DNA of 64,000 nucleotides from Streptomyces tardus (lineage in GTDB: Bacteria; Actinomycetota; Actinomycetes; Streptomycetales; Streptomycetaceae). Positions within the stretch are counted from its first letter, which is position 1. Each line of letters begins with the position of its first letter. The stretch is taken from NCBI RefSeq assembly GCF_018101125.2, contig NZ_JAELVF020000001.1, positions 1,640,564 to 1,704,563 on the forward strand. Reading direction: 5' to 3'. The position numbers and the translations under genes are program-made. This document shows positions 24,777-34,119 of the stretch, one piece after another. The notes under the pieces were generated by a model that did not search any database, had not been told where the DNA came from, and saw only the letters and a program-made list of their open reading frames with translations.

Positions 24777-26168
24777 ATGGCGGCAGCAGACGGCTTCGAC
24801 GGAACTCCGGAGCAGCAAGGCACCGCTCCGGCCGGCGCGGCGACACCCGCGCCCGTACCCACGCCCGCGCCGACTCCCGTCCCCGCCGAGGAGCCGGACG
24901 GGGCCCGGGCCGCGGCGCTCGGCGACGAGGGACTTCGGCTCAGCCCCGAGCTGACCGAGATGCTCCGTGCCCATCTGCCCGAGGTGTCGCGCCGGGCGGT
25001 CGACGCGATCATCGTCGGCGTGCCCGGCTACGCCAACGACCTCAGCGGCAAGATGGGCGCGAACATCGACAACGCCGTACGCCTCGCCCTCGGCGCCTTC
25101 CTCGACCTCGCCTCCCAGCCGCTGAGCGGCGATCCGGCCACCCCGCTGAGCCCGGTCGTCGACGCCGCGTACGGGCTGGGGCGCGGCGAGGCCCGCAGCG
25201 GCCGGAGCATGGAGGCGCTGCTCGCCGCCTACCGGGTGGGCGCCCGCGTCTCGTGGCGCGAACTGTCCACCGCCGCGGTGGCCGGGGGAATCCCGGCGCC
25301 GATGCTGGCACGCTTCGCGGAACTGGTCTTCGCCTACATCGACGAGCTGTCGGCGGCGAGCATGGCCGGGCACGCGGCACAGCTGGCGCAGCTCGGCCGG
25401 GCCCGGCAGCGTTCCCGCGAGCTGCTCGCCTCCGCTCTGCTGACCGGGGCGACGCAGCAGCAGTTGCAGTCCGCCGCGGAGTCCGCCGCCTGGGACCCGC
25501 CACGCACCCTGACCGCGGTACTCCTCCCCCGCGCCCAGGCGTCCGGGGCGCTGACCGCGCTCGACGCCCGTACGCTCTCGGCCGCCGACGACATCGCGGA
25601 GTTGGCCGCCGACGGGCTGGCCGTACTCCTCGTACCGGACGCGGAAGGGGCGGGACGGCGCGCACTGCTGCGCGCGCTGGGCAACTGCGACGCGGTGGCC
25701 GGCCCTGCCAGGGAGTGGACCCGCGCCGCGGCCTCCTACGAACGGGCCCGGCGCGTACGACAGTTGGCGCCGTCGTCGGAGTCGTCCGACCGCAAGCAGC
25801 CGACGCCGGGCCGCAGCACTCCGGTGGACAGCGAGGACCACCTGGCCGAGCTGGTCCTCCACGCCGACCCCGAGGCGCTGCACGATCTGCGCAGCCGCAC
25901 GCTGGCGCCGCTGGCCACGCTGCGTCCGGCCGCGGCCGACCGGCTGCACGAGACCCTGCGGGCGTGGCTGCTGCACCAGGGCCGGCGGGAGGAGATCGCG
26001 GCGGCCCTGTGCGTGCATCCGCAGACGGTGCGCTACCGGATGGGCCAGCTGCGGGAGTTGTACGGCGACACGCTGGGCGACCCGAGCAGACTGCTGGAGC
26101 TCACGCTGACCGTGGGCGGACGCCACCCCGGACCGCTGCCCTGGCACACCACCCCGCCGGGCGACTGA
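24777..26168 (+). CDS. PucR-family transcriptional regulator
   Basis: 463 residues from ATG 24777, preceded by GGGGGGA. A Pro/Ala-rich N-terminus of about 40 residues leads to a helical sensor region (LRAHLPEVSRRAVDAIIVGVPGYA..) and the C-terminal HTH of the PucR/CdaR type (LHETLRAWLLHQGRREEIAAALCVHPQTVRYRMGQLRELYGDTL, about 397-440). The gene is divergent from the ferredoxin reductase/desaturase pair with a 96-base gap, so membrane-lipid desaturation is its likely target. No ligand can be inferred. Confidence 0.9.
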   Translation: MAAADGFDGTPEQQGTAPAGAATPAPVPTPAPTPVPAEEPDGARAAALGDEGLRLSPELTEMLRAHLPEVSRRAVDAIIVGVPGYANDLSGKMGANIDNAVRLALGAFLDLASQPLSGDPATPLSPVVDAAYGLGRGEARSGRSMEALLAAYRVGARVSWRELSTAAVAGGIPAPMLARFAELVFAYIDELSAASMAGHAAQLAQLGRARQRSRELLASALLTGATQQQLQSAAESAAWDPPRTLTAVLLPRAQASGALTALDARTLSAADDIAELAADGLAVLLVPDAEGAGRRALLRALGNCDAVAGPAREWTRAAASYERARRVRQLAPSSESSDRKQPTPGRSTPVDSEDHLAELVLHADPEALHDLRSRTLAPLATLRPAAADRLHETLRAWLLHQGRREEIAAALCVHPQTVRYRMGQLRELYGDTLGDPSRLLELTLTVGGRHPGPLPWHTTPPGD

Positions 26169-26213
26169 CCTCCCGGCGCCGCCGGAGCGCGGAGCGGGTC
26201 CGGGCACGCCGAC

Positions 26214-26245
26214 GGCCCTGGTGCACGGGGGTGTTCACCAGGGCC
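26214..26245. terminator. Stem-loop terminator after pucR-type gene
   Basis: GGCCCTGGTG and CACCAGGGCC form a perfect 10-bp stem with a 12-base loop, 46 bases after the PucR stop codon. No T-run follows, as is usual in Streptomyces. Confidence 0.7.
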
Positions 26246-26360
26246 GCGGGCGGTGTGCGCAGGTGCGCCGCGTGGGGGTACGGCACACCTGCCGTACTGG
26301 CCGGCCCGTGCGCCGACCGGCGCGGGGGCGGCGGGAGTTCGGGGCTCCTTCTGGAGCGGA

Positions 26361-26385
26361 GCCCGGCGCGGGTCGCGCGCCGGGC
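26361..26385 (-). terminator. Stem-loop terminator after the M23 peptidase gene
   Basis: GCCCGGCGCG and CGCGCCGGGC pair over 10 bp with a five-base loop, 14 bases beyond the M23 stop on the minus strand. Confidence 0.6.
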
Positions 26386-26398
26386 CGTGGAACCGCTG

Positions 26399-27442
26399 TC
26401 AGATGTTCTGGCCCTTGCCGCGCAGCCAGGAGAGCGGGTCGACCGCGTCGCCGCCGCCGGGCCGTACCTCCATGTGGAGGTGCGGGCCGGAGGAGTTGCC
26501 GGTCGAGCCGACCCGGCCGATGGTGTCGCCGGTGGTGACCTGGCCGCCGGTCTTGGTCATCGAGGAGAGATGGCAGTACCAGATCTCGGTGCCGTCATCG
26601 AGCTCCAGCACGATGCGGTAGCCGTACGAACCGGCCCAGCCCGCTTCCTTGACGGTGCCCGTGTGGACGGCCTTGACCGGGGTGCCGCTGGGGGCGGCGA
26701 AGTCCTGGCCGGTGTGGTTGCTGGACCACATCGAGCCGGAGTCGCCGAATCCGGAGGTCAGCTGGAAGCCCGCGAGCGGCAGGGTGTAGCTGGCGGCGAG
26801 CTTGCGCAGCCGCTCCTCCTCCGCCTTGCGCTTGCGCTCCTCCTCGGCCTTGCGCTTGCGCTCGGCCTCGGCCTTGCGCTCCGCGTCGGCGGCCTCGGAC
26901 GCCTTCTCCGCGGCGGCGGAGGCGGCTGCGTTCGCGGCCTCCTCGCGCACCTGCGCGTCAGCGGCGGCCTGCTGCTGGTCGGCCTGCTGGAGGATACGGG
27001 CGCGCAGCGCCTCGCCCGCGTCGGTCTGACCGGCGGCGCTGTCCTCACTGCTGAGGCCGGCCTGGGTCAGCGGGGCGGCGAGCGTCTCGGTGTCGGGCTC
27101 CTTGTCGGCGACCATGCCGCCGATTCCGGGCAGCTCGGAGGCGTCCGGGAGCTTCTCGGCGAGAGACCCCAGATCCGGTACGGACACTGGGGCCTTGGGC
27201 TTGTCCTGGGCGGTGGCCATACCGCCCGCGCCGATGGCGGCGACCATGCCGACGCCGAGAACGGCGCCGCTGCGGCCCATTCCGCCGCGCTGCTTGGCGA
27301 CGCGGTGCCGACCGCGTACGGGGCGTATGGACTCGGCGGTGGGGTTCCACTCGTCCCACGAGTCACCGGCTTCGGGGCCGAAGGCTTCGTACTGCTGGGC
27401 GGCGGTACGCGATGCCTCGGGGGCAGACCTGCTGGACGCCAC
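26399..27442 (-). CDS. Secreted or anchored M23 peptidoglycan endopeptidase
   Basis: 347 residues from GTG 27442 (MASSRSAPEASRTAAQQYEAF). That start is chosen over upstream ATG codons because AAGGAG precedes it and because family members begin with this sequence. After a 70-residue cytoplasmic-type N-terminus, a hydrophobic segment (SGAVLGVGMVAAIGAGGMATA) could anchor or export the protein. A long Ala/Glu/Lys coiled coil follows (about 165-225). The LytM/M23 domain (about 235-345) has zinc ligands in SNHTGQDF (HxxxD) and GPHLHMEVR (HLH). It should cut peptidoglycan cross-links. A c-di-AMP-type riboswitch lies in its leader. Confidence 0.92.
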   Translation of the reverse strand: MASSRSAPEASRTAAQQYEAFGPEAGDSWDEWNPTAESIRPVRGRHRVAKQRGGMGRSGAVLGVGMVAAIGAGGMATAQDKPKAPVSVPDLGSLAEKLPDASELPGIGGMVADKEPDTETLAAPLTQAGLSSEDSAAGQTDAGEALRARILQQADQQQAAADAQVREEAANAAASAAAEKASEAADAERKAEAERKRKAEEERKRKAEEERLRKLAASYTLPLAGFQLTSGFGDSGSMWSSNHTGQDFAAPSGTPVKAVHTGTVKEAGWAGSYGYRIVLELDDGTEIWYCHLSSMTKTGGQVTTGDTIGRVGSTGNSSGPHLHMEVRPGGGDAVDPLSWLRGKGQNI

Positions 27443-27469
27443 TTGGGCGCTCTCCTTTCCTTCCTTCTC

Positions 27470-27640
27470 GCCTACCGGGTTAGCTGACGGGTTCGGAGCA
27501 GGAAGGTCTCCTACGAGCGGCTTCCGCCTGGAAGCTGCCCGATTCACCCCAAGTAGGTGGTTCCCCGGTTCCCTTGTGTGTGTCGGTGGTGCTTGTGACG
27601 GTGTGACACACGGCCGGGATTCGGCCAAGGCGCACGGCGC
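27470..27640 (-). promoter_or_regulatory. ydaO/yuaA-type c-di-AMP riboswitch in the M23 leader
   Basis: On the minus strand the leader contains GGGAACCGGGGAACC, then GGGGTGAATC (complement of 27541-27550), GACCTTCC (complement of 27501-27508) and CCGAACCCGTCAGCTAACCC (complement of 27478-27497). These occur in the order of the ydaO/yuaA consensus. In Streptomyces this element is known before cell-wall hydrolase genes. Outer limits are approximate. Confidence 0.85.
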
Positions 27641-27897
27641 CGCCTGGGTGACGGCAGTGGTGACCGCGCTGCGTTATCGAACGTTAATAGCTCCGGGCCG
27701 CGGATTCCAAGCCCTGCCGGGAACAACACCCGTACTGGTGCCGGACTTTAGATGTGTGACCGGGAGCATTCGGGCATTTGACTGAGTAAAAGTTTGTTGG
27801 TGCATGCGTTGATCTTGATCAAGCCGTGACGCGTCGCCGGAACACTCACTACGGAACGTGACCGTCGGCGGTGCCCGTTCGCCCAACTCGCCTGCTG
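27641..27897. other. Upstream promoter region of the M23 gene, no gene seen
   Basis: Lower GC than its surroundings. TTAACGTTCGATAACG near 27674-27689 and the AT-richer stretch 27760-27830 could hold promoters for the riboswitch transcript. No coding frame is supported. Confidence 0.4.
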
Positions 27898-28566
27898 TCA
27901 GCGGCGGATGATGCCCTGCGAGGTCGCGGCGGCAACCGCGGAGGTGCGCGAGTCCACACCCAACTTGGTGTAGATATGCGCGAGATGCGACTTCACGGTC
28001 GCCTGGCTGAGAAAGAGTTGTTTGCTGATCTGCTGGTTGGACAGCCCTTCGGCGACCAGGCTCAGCACTTCGGTCTCCCGCCGGGACAGCGCGGCTTCCC
28101 GCTGCCTCATCCGGCCGACCAGCCGCGAGGCCACCGCGGGCGCAAGCGCGGTGCGCCCCGCCGCCGCCGAGCGCACCGCCGCCGCCAGCTCCTCGGGCGG
28201 GGCGTCCTTGAGGAGGTACCCGGTCGCGCCGGCCTCGATCGCGTTCAGGATGTCGGTGTCCGTGTCGTACGTGGTGAGGATCAGCACGCGCGGGCCGCCG
28301 GGCACCGAGGCGATCCGTTCGGTGGCCTCCGAGCCGAGCATCCGCTCGCCGAACTGCAGGTCCATCAGAACGACGTCGGGCGCCAGCTCGCCGGCCAGCC
28401 GTACGGCCTCCTCGGCGGAGGACGCCTCGGCGACCACCCGGAAACCGGGCTCGGTCTCCAGCACCGCGCGCAGCCCGGCCCGTACGACCGGGTGGTCGTC
28501 GGCCAGCAGCAGCCGTACGGACGGCGCCTCCGTCCCTGCCGCACGGCCGGTCGTCCGCTCATCCAT
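27898..28566 (-). CDS. NarL/LuxR-type response regulator
   Basis: 222 residues from ATG 28566, which overlaps the kinase stop (ATGGATGA). The receiver domain has LLLADDHPVVRAG, the phosphoacceptor Asp in DVVLMDLQFG, Thr/Tyr in ILTTYD and Lys in YLLKDA. The C-terminal LuxR HTH is LSRRETEVLSLVAEGLSNQQISKQLFLSQATVKSHLAHIYTKLGV. It forms a two-component system with the upstream kinase. The divergent ABC transporter is the likely target. Confidence 0.95.
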   Translation of the reverse strand: MDERTTGRAAGTEAPSVRLLLADDHPVVRAGLRAVLETEPGFRVVAEASSAEEAVRLAGELAPDVVLMDLQFGERMLGSEATERIASVPGGPRVLILTTYDTDTDILNAIEAGATGYLLKDAPPEELAAAVRSAAAGRTALAPAVASRLVGRMRQREAALSRRETEVLSLVAEGLSNQQISKQLFLSQATVKSHLAHIYTKLGVDSRTSAVAAATSQGIIRR

Positions 28567-30064
28567 CCGAGGTCTCCCCCTCCTGCGGCTCCCGCCGCTC
28601 CCGTCGCACCCGTCGCGCCTGCTCCGCCCGGCGCCGCTGTCCCCGTCCCGCGCGGTGCGCGCCCTGCTGTTCCGCGGGGCCCCGATCCCCGGACGCCGGC
28701 GCTCCGGACACCTGGCTCCCGGACACCTGGCTCCCGGACGTCTGATCACCGGAACCCTGACCGCCGGGCCCTTCGCCGCCCGGTGCCCGGCCCGGTGTCG
28801 TCGGTCGGGTGCCGAGGGCGGGGAGGGTGGCGGCGACGGCTGTGCCGGCTCCGGGGGCGGACTCCACCACCAGATCGCCGCCGGACGCCCGCGCCCTGGC
28901 CCGCATGGCCGCGACGCCGAACCCGCCGCCGTCCGGCGAGGTGCCGGGCCGGGGCAGTGCGTCGGGCAGGAAGCCCCGGCCGTCGTCCACCACGTCGAGC
29001 ACCACCTCGGGGCGGTCCGGATCGGGCATCCAGCTGAGCGTCATCCGCACCTGCCGCGCGTCCGCGTGCCGCAGCGCGTTCCCGAGCGCGGACTGGGCGA
29101 TGCGCAGTACGGCCGCCTCGGCGGCAGTGGCCAGCGGCAGCGGCGTGCCCGAGGTGGAGAACCCCACGGCCGGCTCGCCGGTGGCGTCGGCGCGTACGCA
29201 GAGCCGCTCCAGCGCGGCGGTCAGCGAGCTGCCTTCGAGATCGGGAGGGCTCAGCTCGTGCACGAAGCGGCGGGCCTCGGTGAGGTTCTGCACCGCGGTG
29301 ACGCGGGCGTGCTGCACGTGCCCCGCGGCGGCACCGGGGTCGGCGGGCAGCGCTCGTTCCGCGGCCCGCAGCAGCAGCTGGATGCTGGACAGGCCCTGGG
29401 CGAGCGTGTCGTGGATCTCCCGAGCCAGCCGCTCGCGCTCGGCGGACACGCCCGCGGCCCGTTCCGCCGCGGCCAACTCCCCGCGGGTGGCGGTGAGTTC
29501 CTCGATCAGACGCTGTCGTTGCTCGCTCTCGTGGTGCAGTGCCCGGTAGCCGAACACGAAGGCGACGGCGACGGCCGCGCCGAGCACCGGGCCCACGACC
29601 GTTCCCACGCTCAGGGTGTGGGTGTGCCAGCCGAAGCCGGCGACGGCCGCGGCAGTGGTCGCGGCGACGGCCGGCAGGGCGTACCGCGGTGCGAGCAGAT
29701 GCAGCTGGAGAAAGAAGAGCGGGAAGGCCATCCACACGCCGTCCTGGGCGCAGGCCAGCAGGACGAGCCAGGCGGCCGTCACCGCCGCGGGCCACCAGAG
29801 GATCGCCGCCGCGGACCCGCCGCGGCTTCCCGCGAGCGGCCCGAGTGCGTAGAGCCCGCCGGTCGTGGCGGCGGCCAGCACCACCAGCCAGGAGTCCGCG
29901 CGGGTCGACGAGGCGTCGGTGAGCGCCCGTACGGCGGTGAGGGCCAGGAGCAGCGCGACCAGCAGATGGAGGCAGCCGCGCAGCGCACGCGGAACGGGCG
30001 CGCGGCGCGCCGGCCCGGAGGCCGCGGCTGGGGCTGGGGCTGGGGCGGAGTGTGGAGCGTTCAC
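28559..30064 (-). CDS. NarL-type sensor histidine kinase (HisKA_3)
   Basis: About 501 residues from GTG 30064 (upstream in-frame ATG 30181 would run further into the divergent promoter region). Five or six membrane helices span about 30-185 with no large extracytoplasmic loop, so the stimulus may be sensed in the membrane. The dimerisation/phosphoacceptor motif is ERERLAREIHDTLAQGLSSIQLLL (His). The ATPase domain keeps ALGNALRHADA (N box), DVVDDGRGF and GFGVAAMRARA. A Gly/Ser/Gln tail (SGSQVSGSQVSG) is low complexity. It overlaps and is coupled to the response regulator gene. Confidence 0.93.
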   Translation of the reverse strand: MNAPHSAPAPAPAAASGPARRAPVPRALRGCLHLLVALLLALTAVRALTDASSTRADSWLVVLAAATTGGLYALGPLAGSRGGSAAAILWWPAAVTAAWLVLLACAQDGVWMAFPLFFLQLHLLAPRYALPAVAATTAAAVAGFGWHTHTLSVGTVVGPVLGAAVAVAFVFGYRALHHESEQRQRLIEELTATRGELAAAERAAGVSAERERLAREIHDTLAQGLSSIQLLLRAAERALPADPGAAAGHVQHARVTAVQNLTEARRFVHELSPPDLEGSSLTAALERLCVRADATGEPAVGFSTSGTPLPLATAAEAAVLRIAQSALGNALRHADARQVRMTLSWMPDPDRPEVVLDVVDDGRGFLPDALPRPGTSPDGGGFGVAAMRARARASGGDLVVESAPGAGTAVAATLPALGTRPTTPGRAPGGEGPGGQGSGDQTSGSQVSGSQVSGAPASGDRGPAEQQGAHRAGRGQRRRAEQARRVRRERREPQEGETSDG

Positions 30065-30276
30065 GGAACGTCCAGCGTAGACAGCCGTCGGCGGCGGCGC
30101 ATCGATCGAAAGGTGTAACGGCGCATGGTCCCTCCGGTCGGCCGAGCTGCGTCTTTCGGCTGCGGCGCCGTGCACCTTCACGCGCCCGGGGACCGTACCG
30201 CCGCCCGATGCCCGGGGCGGCCCGGGAGGCCGAGGGTGGACACGTCGAGATCCGGTTCGCCGGGAGAGGAGGAGAC

Positions 30277-31374
30277 GTGTTCGTCGCCAGGAGAGACCTG
30301 CTGCACGCCAGAGGGCGCTTCGCGCTCATGGGCAGCGTCATCGTGCTGATCGCACTGCTGGTCGGGCTGTTGTCCGGGCTGACCGCCGGCCTTGGGCGGG
30401 AGAACACCTCCGCCGTCACCGGGCTGTCCGCGGACCGGATCAGTTTCGCGGCGCCCGCCGACGGCGAGGACCTCTCCTTCACCGACTCGACGGTTCCCGA
30501 GAGCACGTGGCGCGCCTGGGCGGAGGTCTCCGGCGTGGAGCGCGCGGAGCCGCTCGGGGTGGCGATGACCAGGGCGCGTTCCGGCGACACGGCGCGTTCG
30601 CTGGCGGCCTTCGGAGTGCCCGAGGGCTCTTCGCTCGCTCCCCCGGGTCGGCTGGACGACCGCCACGCGGTCCTCTCCGTCCGCGCCGCCGAGGAGCTGG
30701 GCGGGCTGCACGAGGGGGACACCTTCCGTCTGGGGGAGCGCGAGCTGCGCGTCGGCGCGGTGAAGGGCGACGCGATGTACAGCCACACCCCGGTGGTGTG
30801 GACCCCGCTGCCGGTGTGGCAGAGCCTGGGCGGTCCGCCCGCCGCGAGCGACGGCGCGCCGGAGGAGGCGCACGCCGGTGTGGTGGCGCTGCGAGGCGGG
30901 GACGACGACGCCGTCCGGGACGCCGACCGACGGCTCGGCACCCGCACGGTGACGCTGGAGGGCTCCCTGGAGGCGATCGGTTCCTACCGGGCGGAGAACA
31001 GTTCGCTCCAGCTGATGCGCGGCTTCCTCTTCGCCATCTCCGCGCTGGTCATCGGTGCGTTCTTCACCGTCTGGACCATTCAGCGCAGCGCGGACGTGGC
31101 CGTGCTGAAGGCGCTCGGGGCGTCCACCGCGTACGTCCTGCGCGACGCGCTCGGACAGGCGGCGCTGCTGCTGGTGGGCGGCGTGGGCCTGGGCACCGGG
31201 CTGGCGGCGCTGGCCGGCGCGGCGGTGGAGGGCAGCGTCCCGTTCGTCCTCGACCCCGCGACCGTACTGGTGCCCTCGACCGTGATGACCGTACTGGGGC
31301 TGCTGGGTGCGGCGCTGGCGATCCGCCGCGTCGTCTCCGTGGACCCGCTGATCGCTCTGGGGAGTGCCCGATGA
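30277..31374 (+). CDS. ABC transporter permease, FtsX/MacB-like
   Basis: 365 residues from GTG 30277; AGAGGAGG precedes it at good spacing. There is one N-terminal membrane helix (SVIVLIALLVGLLSGLTAGLG), a large extracytoplasmic domain (about 45-240), and three C-terminal helices (GFLFAISALVIGAFFTVWTI, AALLLVGGVGLGTGLAALAGA, VMTVLGLLGAALAI). This is the FtsX-like permease layout. The stop overlaps the ATPase start (ATGA). Such transporters often confer resistance to membrane-active compounds and are controlled by an adjacent two-component system, as found here divergently. Confidence 0.9.
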   Translation: MFVARRDLLHARGRFALMGSVIVLIALLVGLLSGLTAGLGRENTSAVTGLSADRISFAAPADGEDLSFTDSTVPESTWRAWAEVSGVERAEPLGVAMTRARSGDTARSLAAFGVPEGSSLAPPGRLDDRHAVLSVRAAEELGGLHEGDTFRLGERELRVGAVKGDAMYSHTPVVWTPLPVWQSLGGPPAASDGAPEEAHAGVVALRGGDDDAVRDADRRLGTRTVTLEGSLEAIGSYRAENSSLQLMRGFLFAISALVIGAFFTVWTIQRSADVAVLKALGASTAYVLRDALGQAALLLVGGVGLGTGLAALAGAAVEGSVPFVLDPATVLVPSTVMTVLGLLGAALAIRRVVSVDPLIALGSAR

Positions 31375-32084
31375 GCCTGGAACTGAACGACGTCACGCTG
31401 ACCTACCCGGACGGCACGGGCCGGCTGACCGCGCTGGACTCGGTGAACCTGCACGTCCCGGCGGGGCGGATCACGGCGGTCGTCGGGCCGTCCGGATCGG
31501 GGAAGTCCAGCCTGCTGGCCGTCGCCGCGACCCTCGTCGCACCGGACAGCGGACGAGTACGGGTCGCGGGCGGGGACACCACCGGCTGGACCCGTCGTGC
31601 GCTCGCCGAGCTGCGCCGCACCCGTATCGGCATCGTCTTCCAACAACCCAACCTGCTCCCGGCGTTGACCGTCGCCGAACAGCTGCGGGTGATGGCGCAC
31701 CTGAACGGCGAGACCGGGCGCGGGGTGCGCGAGCGCGCGGCGGGGCTGCTGGAGGCGGTGGACCTCACCGCGCAGGCGGACCGCAGACCGCACCAGTTGT
31801 CCGGCGGGCAGCGCCAACGGGTCAACATCGCCAGGGCGTTGATGAACGCGCCGGACGTGCTGCTGGTCGACGAGCCGACCAGCGCGCTGGACCACGAACG
31901 CGGCGCGGCGGTCGTCGGGCTGCTGACCCGGCTCACCCGTGAACGCGGTACGGCGACGGTGCTCGTCACCCACGACCGGTCCCAACTCGCCGACGCCGAC
32001 GAGGTGGTGGAGGTGCGCGACGGCAGCCTCTCGACGACACGGGCGGCCGGGGCGGCGTCCGGGGCCGGGACGGCGGCGCGGTAG
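31371..32084 (+). CDS. ABC transporter ATP-binding protein (MacB/LolD type)
   Basis: 237 residues from ATG 31371. Walker A GPSGSGKSS, Q loop FQQPNLLPAL, signature LSGGQRQRVNIARAL, Walker B VLLVDEPTSALD and switch His VTHD are all intact. It is translationally coupled to the permease. Confidence 0.95.
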   Translation: MSLELNDVTLTYPDGTGRLTALDSVNLHVPAGRITAVVGPSGSGKSSLLAVAATLVAPDSGRVRVAGGDTTGWTRRALAELRRTRIGIVFQQPNLLPALTVAEQLRVMAHLNGETGRGVRERAAGLLEAVDLTAQADRRPHQLSGGQRQRVNIARALMNAPDVLLVDEPTSALDHERGAAVVGLLTRLTRERGTATVLVTHDRSQLADADEVVEVRDGSLSTTRAAGAASGAGTAAR

Positions 32085-32112
32085 CCACCGCCCCGGACGG
32101 GACGCGGGTCGC

Positions 32113-34119
32113 TCAGCCCTGCGGGCGGGCGGCGGCACCGGCACGGGCGTCGGCGCCGGTGCCGTCGCCCGTTCCCGCGCCGTCGCCCGTTCCCGCGCCG
32201 TCGCCCGTGCCGGTGCCGGTGCCGGTGCCGGTGCCGGTGCTCGCGCCCGTGGCCGTGCCGCCCGTGCCGCCCGTGCCGGTGCCGTGCCAGGAGCGCCAGA
32301 GCGAGGCGTACGGGCCGTCGGCGGCCAACAGCGCCCGGTGCGCGCCCAGTTCGACGACCTCGCCGGCCTCCATCACCGCCACCCGGTCCGCGTCGTGCGC
32401 GGTCTGGAGGCGGTGTGCGATCGCGATGACGGTACGGCCGGTCAGCACCGCCGCGAAGGAACGCTCGGTCTGGCGGGCGGTCGTCGGGTCCAGCATGGCC
32501 GTCGCCTCGTCCAGGATGACGGTGTGCGGATCGGCCAACACCACGCGTGCCAGGGCGAGTTGCTGGGCCTGCGCCGCGTCGGGCGTCATCCCGCCGGGGC
32601 CGAGCGCGGCGTCCAGGCCGTCCGCGAGCTCCTCGGTCCAACGCGCGTCCACCGCCCGCAGCGCCCTCAGCAGTGCCGCGTCGTCCGCGTCGGGAGCGGC
32701 GAGTGCGAGATTGAAGCGCAGAGTCTCCCGGAAGACGTGGTACTCCTGGGTGACCAGGACGATGCGCCGCTGCCGCTCGGCCGGTTCCAGCTCCGTCACC
32801 GGTACGCCGCCGATCGTCACCGAGCCGGCGTCCGCCTCGGCGAGTCCGGCCAGCAGCCGGGCCAGCGTGGACTTGCCGGAGCCCGACGGGCCGACGACAG
32901 CGAGCCGTTCGCCCGGACGCACGGTCAGATCCACCCCGCGCAGCACCTCGCGCCCCGGGTGGTAGGCGAACCGCAGCCCGTGCACCTCCAGCAGATCCGA
33001 CTCCGGCAGCCGCGAACGCCCGCTTCCCCCGGGGGAAGCGCCCGCACCGGCGGCCGACCCGGCGCCCGCATCCGAGCCGCCCACCGTCGAACCGCCCACC
33101 GCCCGGGCGCCCGACTCCCCTCCCCCGTCCGGGAGTTGCTCGACGCCTTTGATGCGCGCCAGCGAGGCCGAGCCGCTCTGCATCGACTCCAGCTGCATCA
33201 GAATCGTGTCGAGCGGTTCGACCACCCGCACCGCGTACAGGCAGGCGGCGACGACCGCGCCGAGACTCGTCCAGCCCTCCAGCACCAGTGCGCCGCCGAC
33301 CAGCAGCATCGCCGCCATCGGCACGGCGTGCGCGAGGTCGGCGACCGGGAAGAAGACGGAGCGCAGATTGAGCGTGTGGGTGCGCGCCCGGTACGCCTCC
33401 CGCACACAGGCGTCGCTGTCCTGCCGGCGCCGGGCGCCGAGGTCCAGCGCCTCGGCCGTACGGGCGCCCTCCGCGGTGGCCGCCAGGCTCTCGGCGACCT
33501 CGGAGTTGGCCGCACCCTCGGCGAGGTAGGCGGCCCGGGCGCGGCGCAGGTACCAGCGGGTGACGGCGACGACCAGGGGCAGACCGAGTGCGCCGCAGAG
33601 CCCCAGCAGCGGGTGCAGGAAGAAGAGCAGGACGAAGAGGACGGTCACCTCGGTCACCGCGAGGAAGACCTCGGGCAGCGCGTCCCGCAGCGTCTGGCCG
33701 ACCTGGGCCACGTCGGTGGTGCTGCGGGTGGTCAGGTCGCCGGTGCCGGCGCGTTCGACCACGGGCGCCCGCAGTCGCAGCGTGCGGTCGACGAACCCCT
33801 CGCGCAGTCGGGCGACGGTGCGCTCGCCGAACCGGTAACCGGAGCGGAACGCCCAGCGGGTGAGCAGGAGTTGGGCGAGCGCGCAGCCGAGCAGCGCCAG
33901 TGCCAGCCGGTCCACGGTGCCGGTGCCGCCGCCGGAGTCGACGGTGTCGACCAGCGTGCCGAGCAGCATGGGCAGCGCCAGCCCGGCTCCGGCGGCGAGC
34001 GCGTTGAACACGAGTACGGCGGCGACGGCGCGACGGTCGCCGCGCACCAGCGCGCGCAGTGCGGCGCGTACGGCCGCGCGGTCGGCGATCGGCAGTCGGT
34101 CCCTGGTCGGAGAGCTCAA
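32113..34119 (-). CDS. ABC exporter half-transporter, catalytic subunit of an asymmetric pair
   Basis: 668 residues from TTG 34119, whose start overlaps the stop of the partner gene (TTGA). Six membrane helices span about 30-310. The ATPase domain has intact Walker A (GPSGSGKST), Walker B (HTVILDEATAMLD) and switch His (IAIAHRL), but the ABC signature is degenerate (MTPDAAQAQQLAL in place of LSGGQ). The C-terminal ~50 residues are a Gly/Thr repeat (32150-32290). With the upstream partner it should form a heterodimeric exporter with one working ATP site. The substrate is unknown; drugs, lipids or peptides are possible. Confidence 0.9.
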   Translation of the reverse strand: MSSPTRDRLPIADRAAVRAALRALVRGDRRAVAAVLVFNALAAGAGLALPMLLGTLVDTVDSGGGTGTVDRLALALLGCALAQLLLTRWAFRSGYRFGERTVARLREGFVDRTLRLRAPVVERAGTGDLTTRSTTDVAQVGQTLRDALPEVFLAVTEVTVLFVLLFFLHPLLGLCGALGLPLVVAVTRWYLRRARAAYLAEGAANSEVAESLAATAEGARTAEALDLGARRRQDSDACVREAYRARTHTLNLRSVFFPVADLAHAVPMAAMLLVGGALVLEGWTSLGAVVAACLYAVRVVEPLDTILMQLESMQSGSASLARIKGVEQLPDGGGESGARAVGGSTVGGSDAGAGSAAGAGASPGGSGRSRLPESDLLEVHGLRFAYHPGREVLRGVDLTVRPGERLAVVGPSGSGKSTLARLLAGLAEADAGSVTIGGVPVTELEPAERQRRIVLVTQEYHVFRETLRFNLALAAPDADDAALLRALRAVDARWTEELADGLDAALGPGGMTPDAAQAQQLALARVVLADPHTVILDEATAMLDPTTARQTERSFAAVLTGRTVIAIAHRLQTAHDADRVAVMEAGEVVELGAHRALLAADGPYASLWRSWHGTGTGGTGGTATGASTGTGTGTGTGTGDGAGTGDGAGTGDGTGADARAGAAARPQG

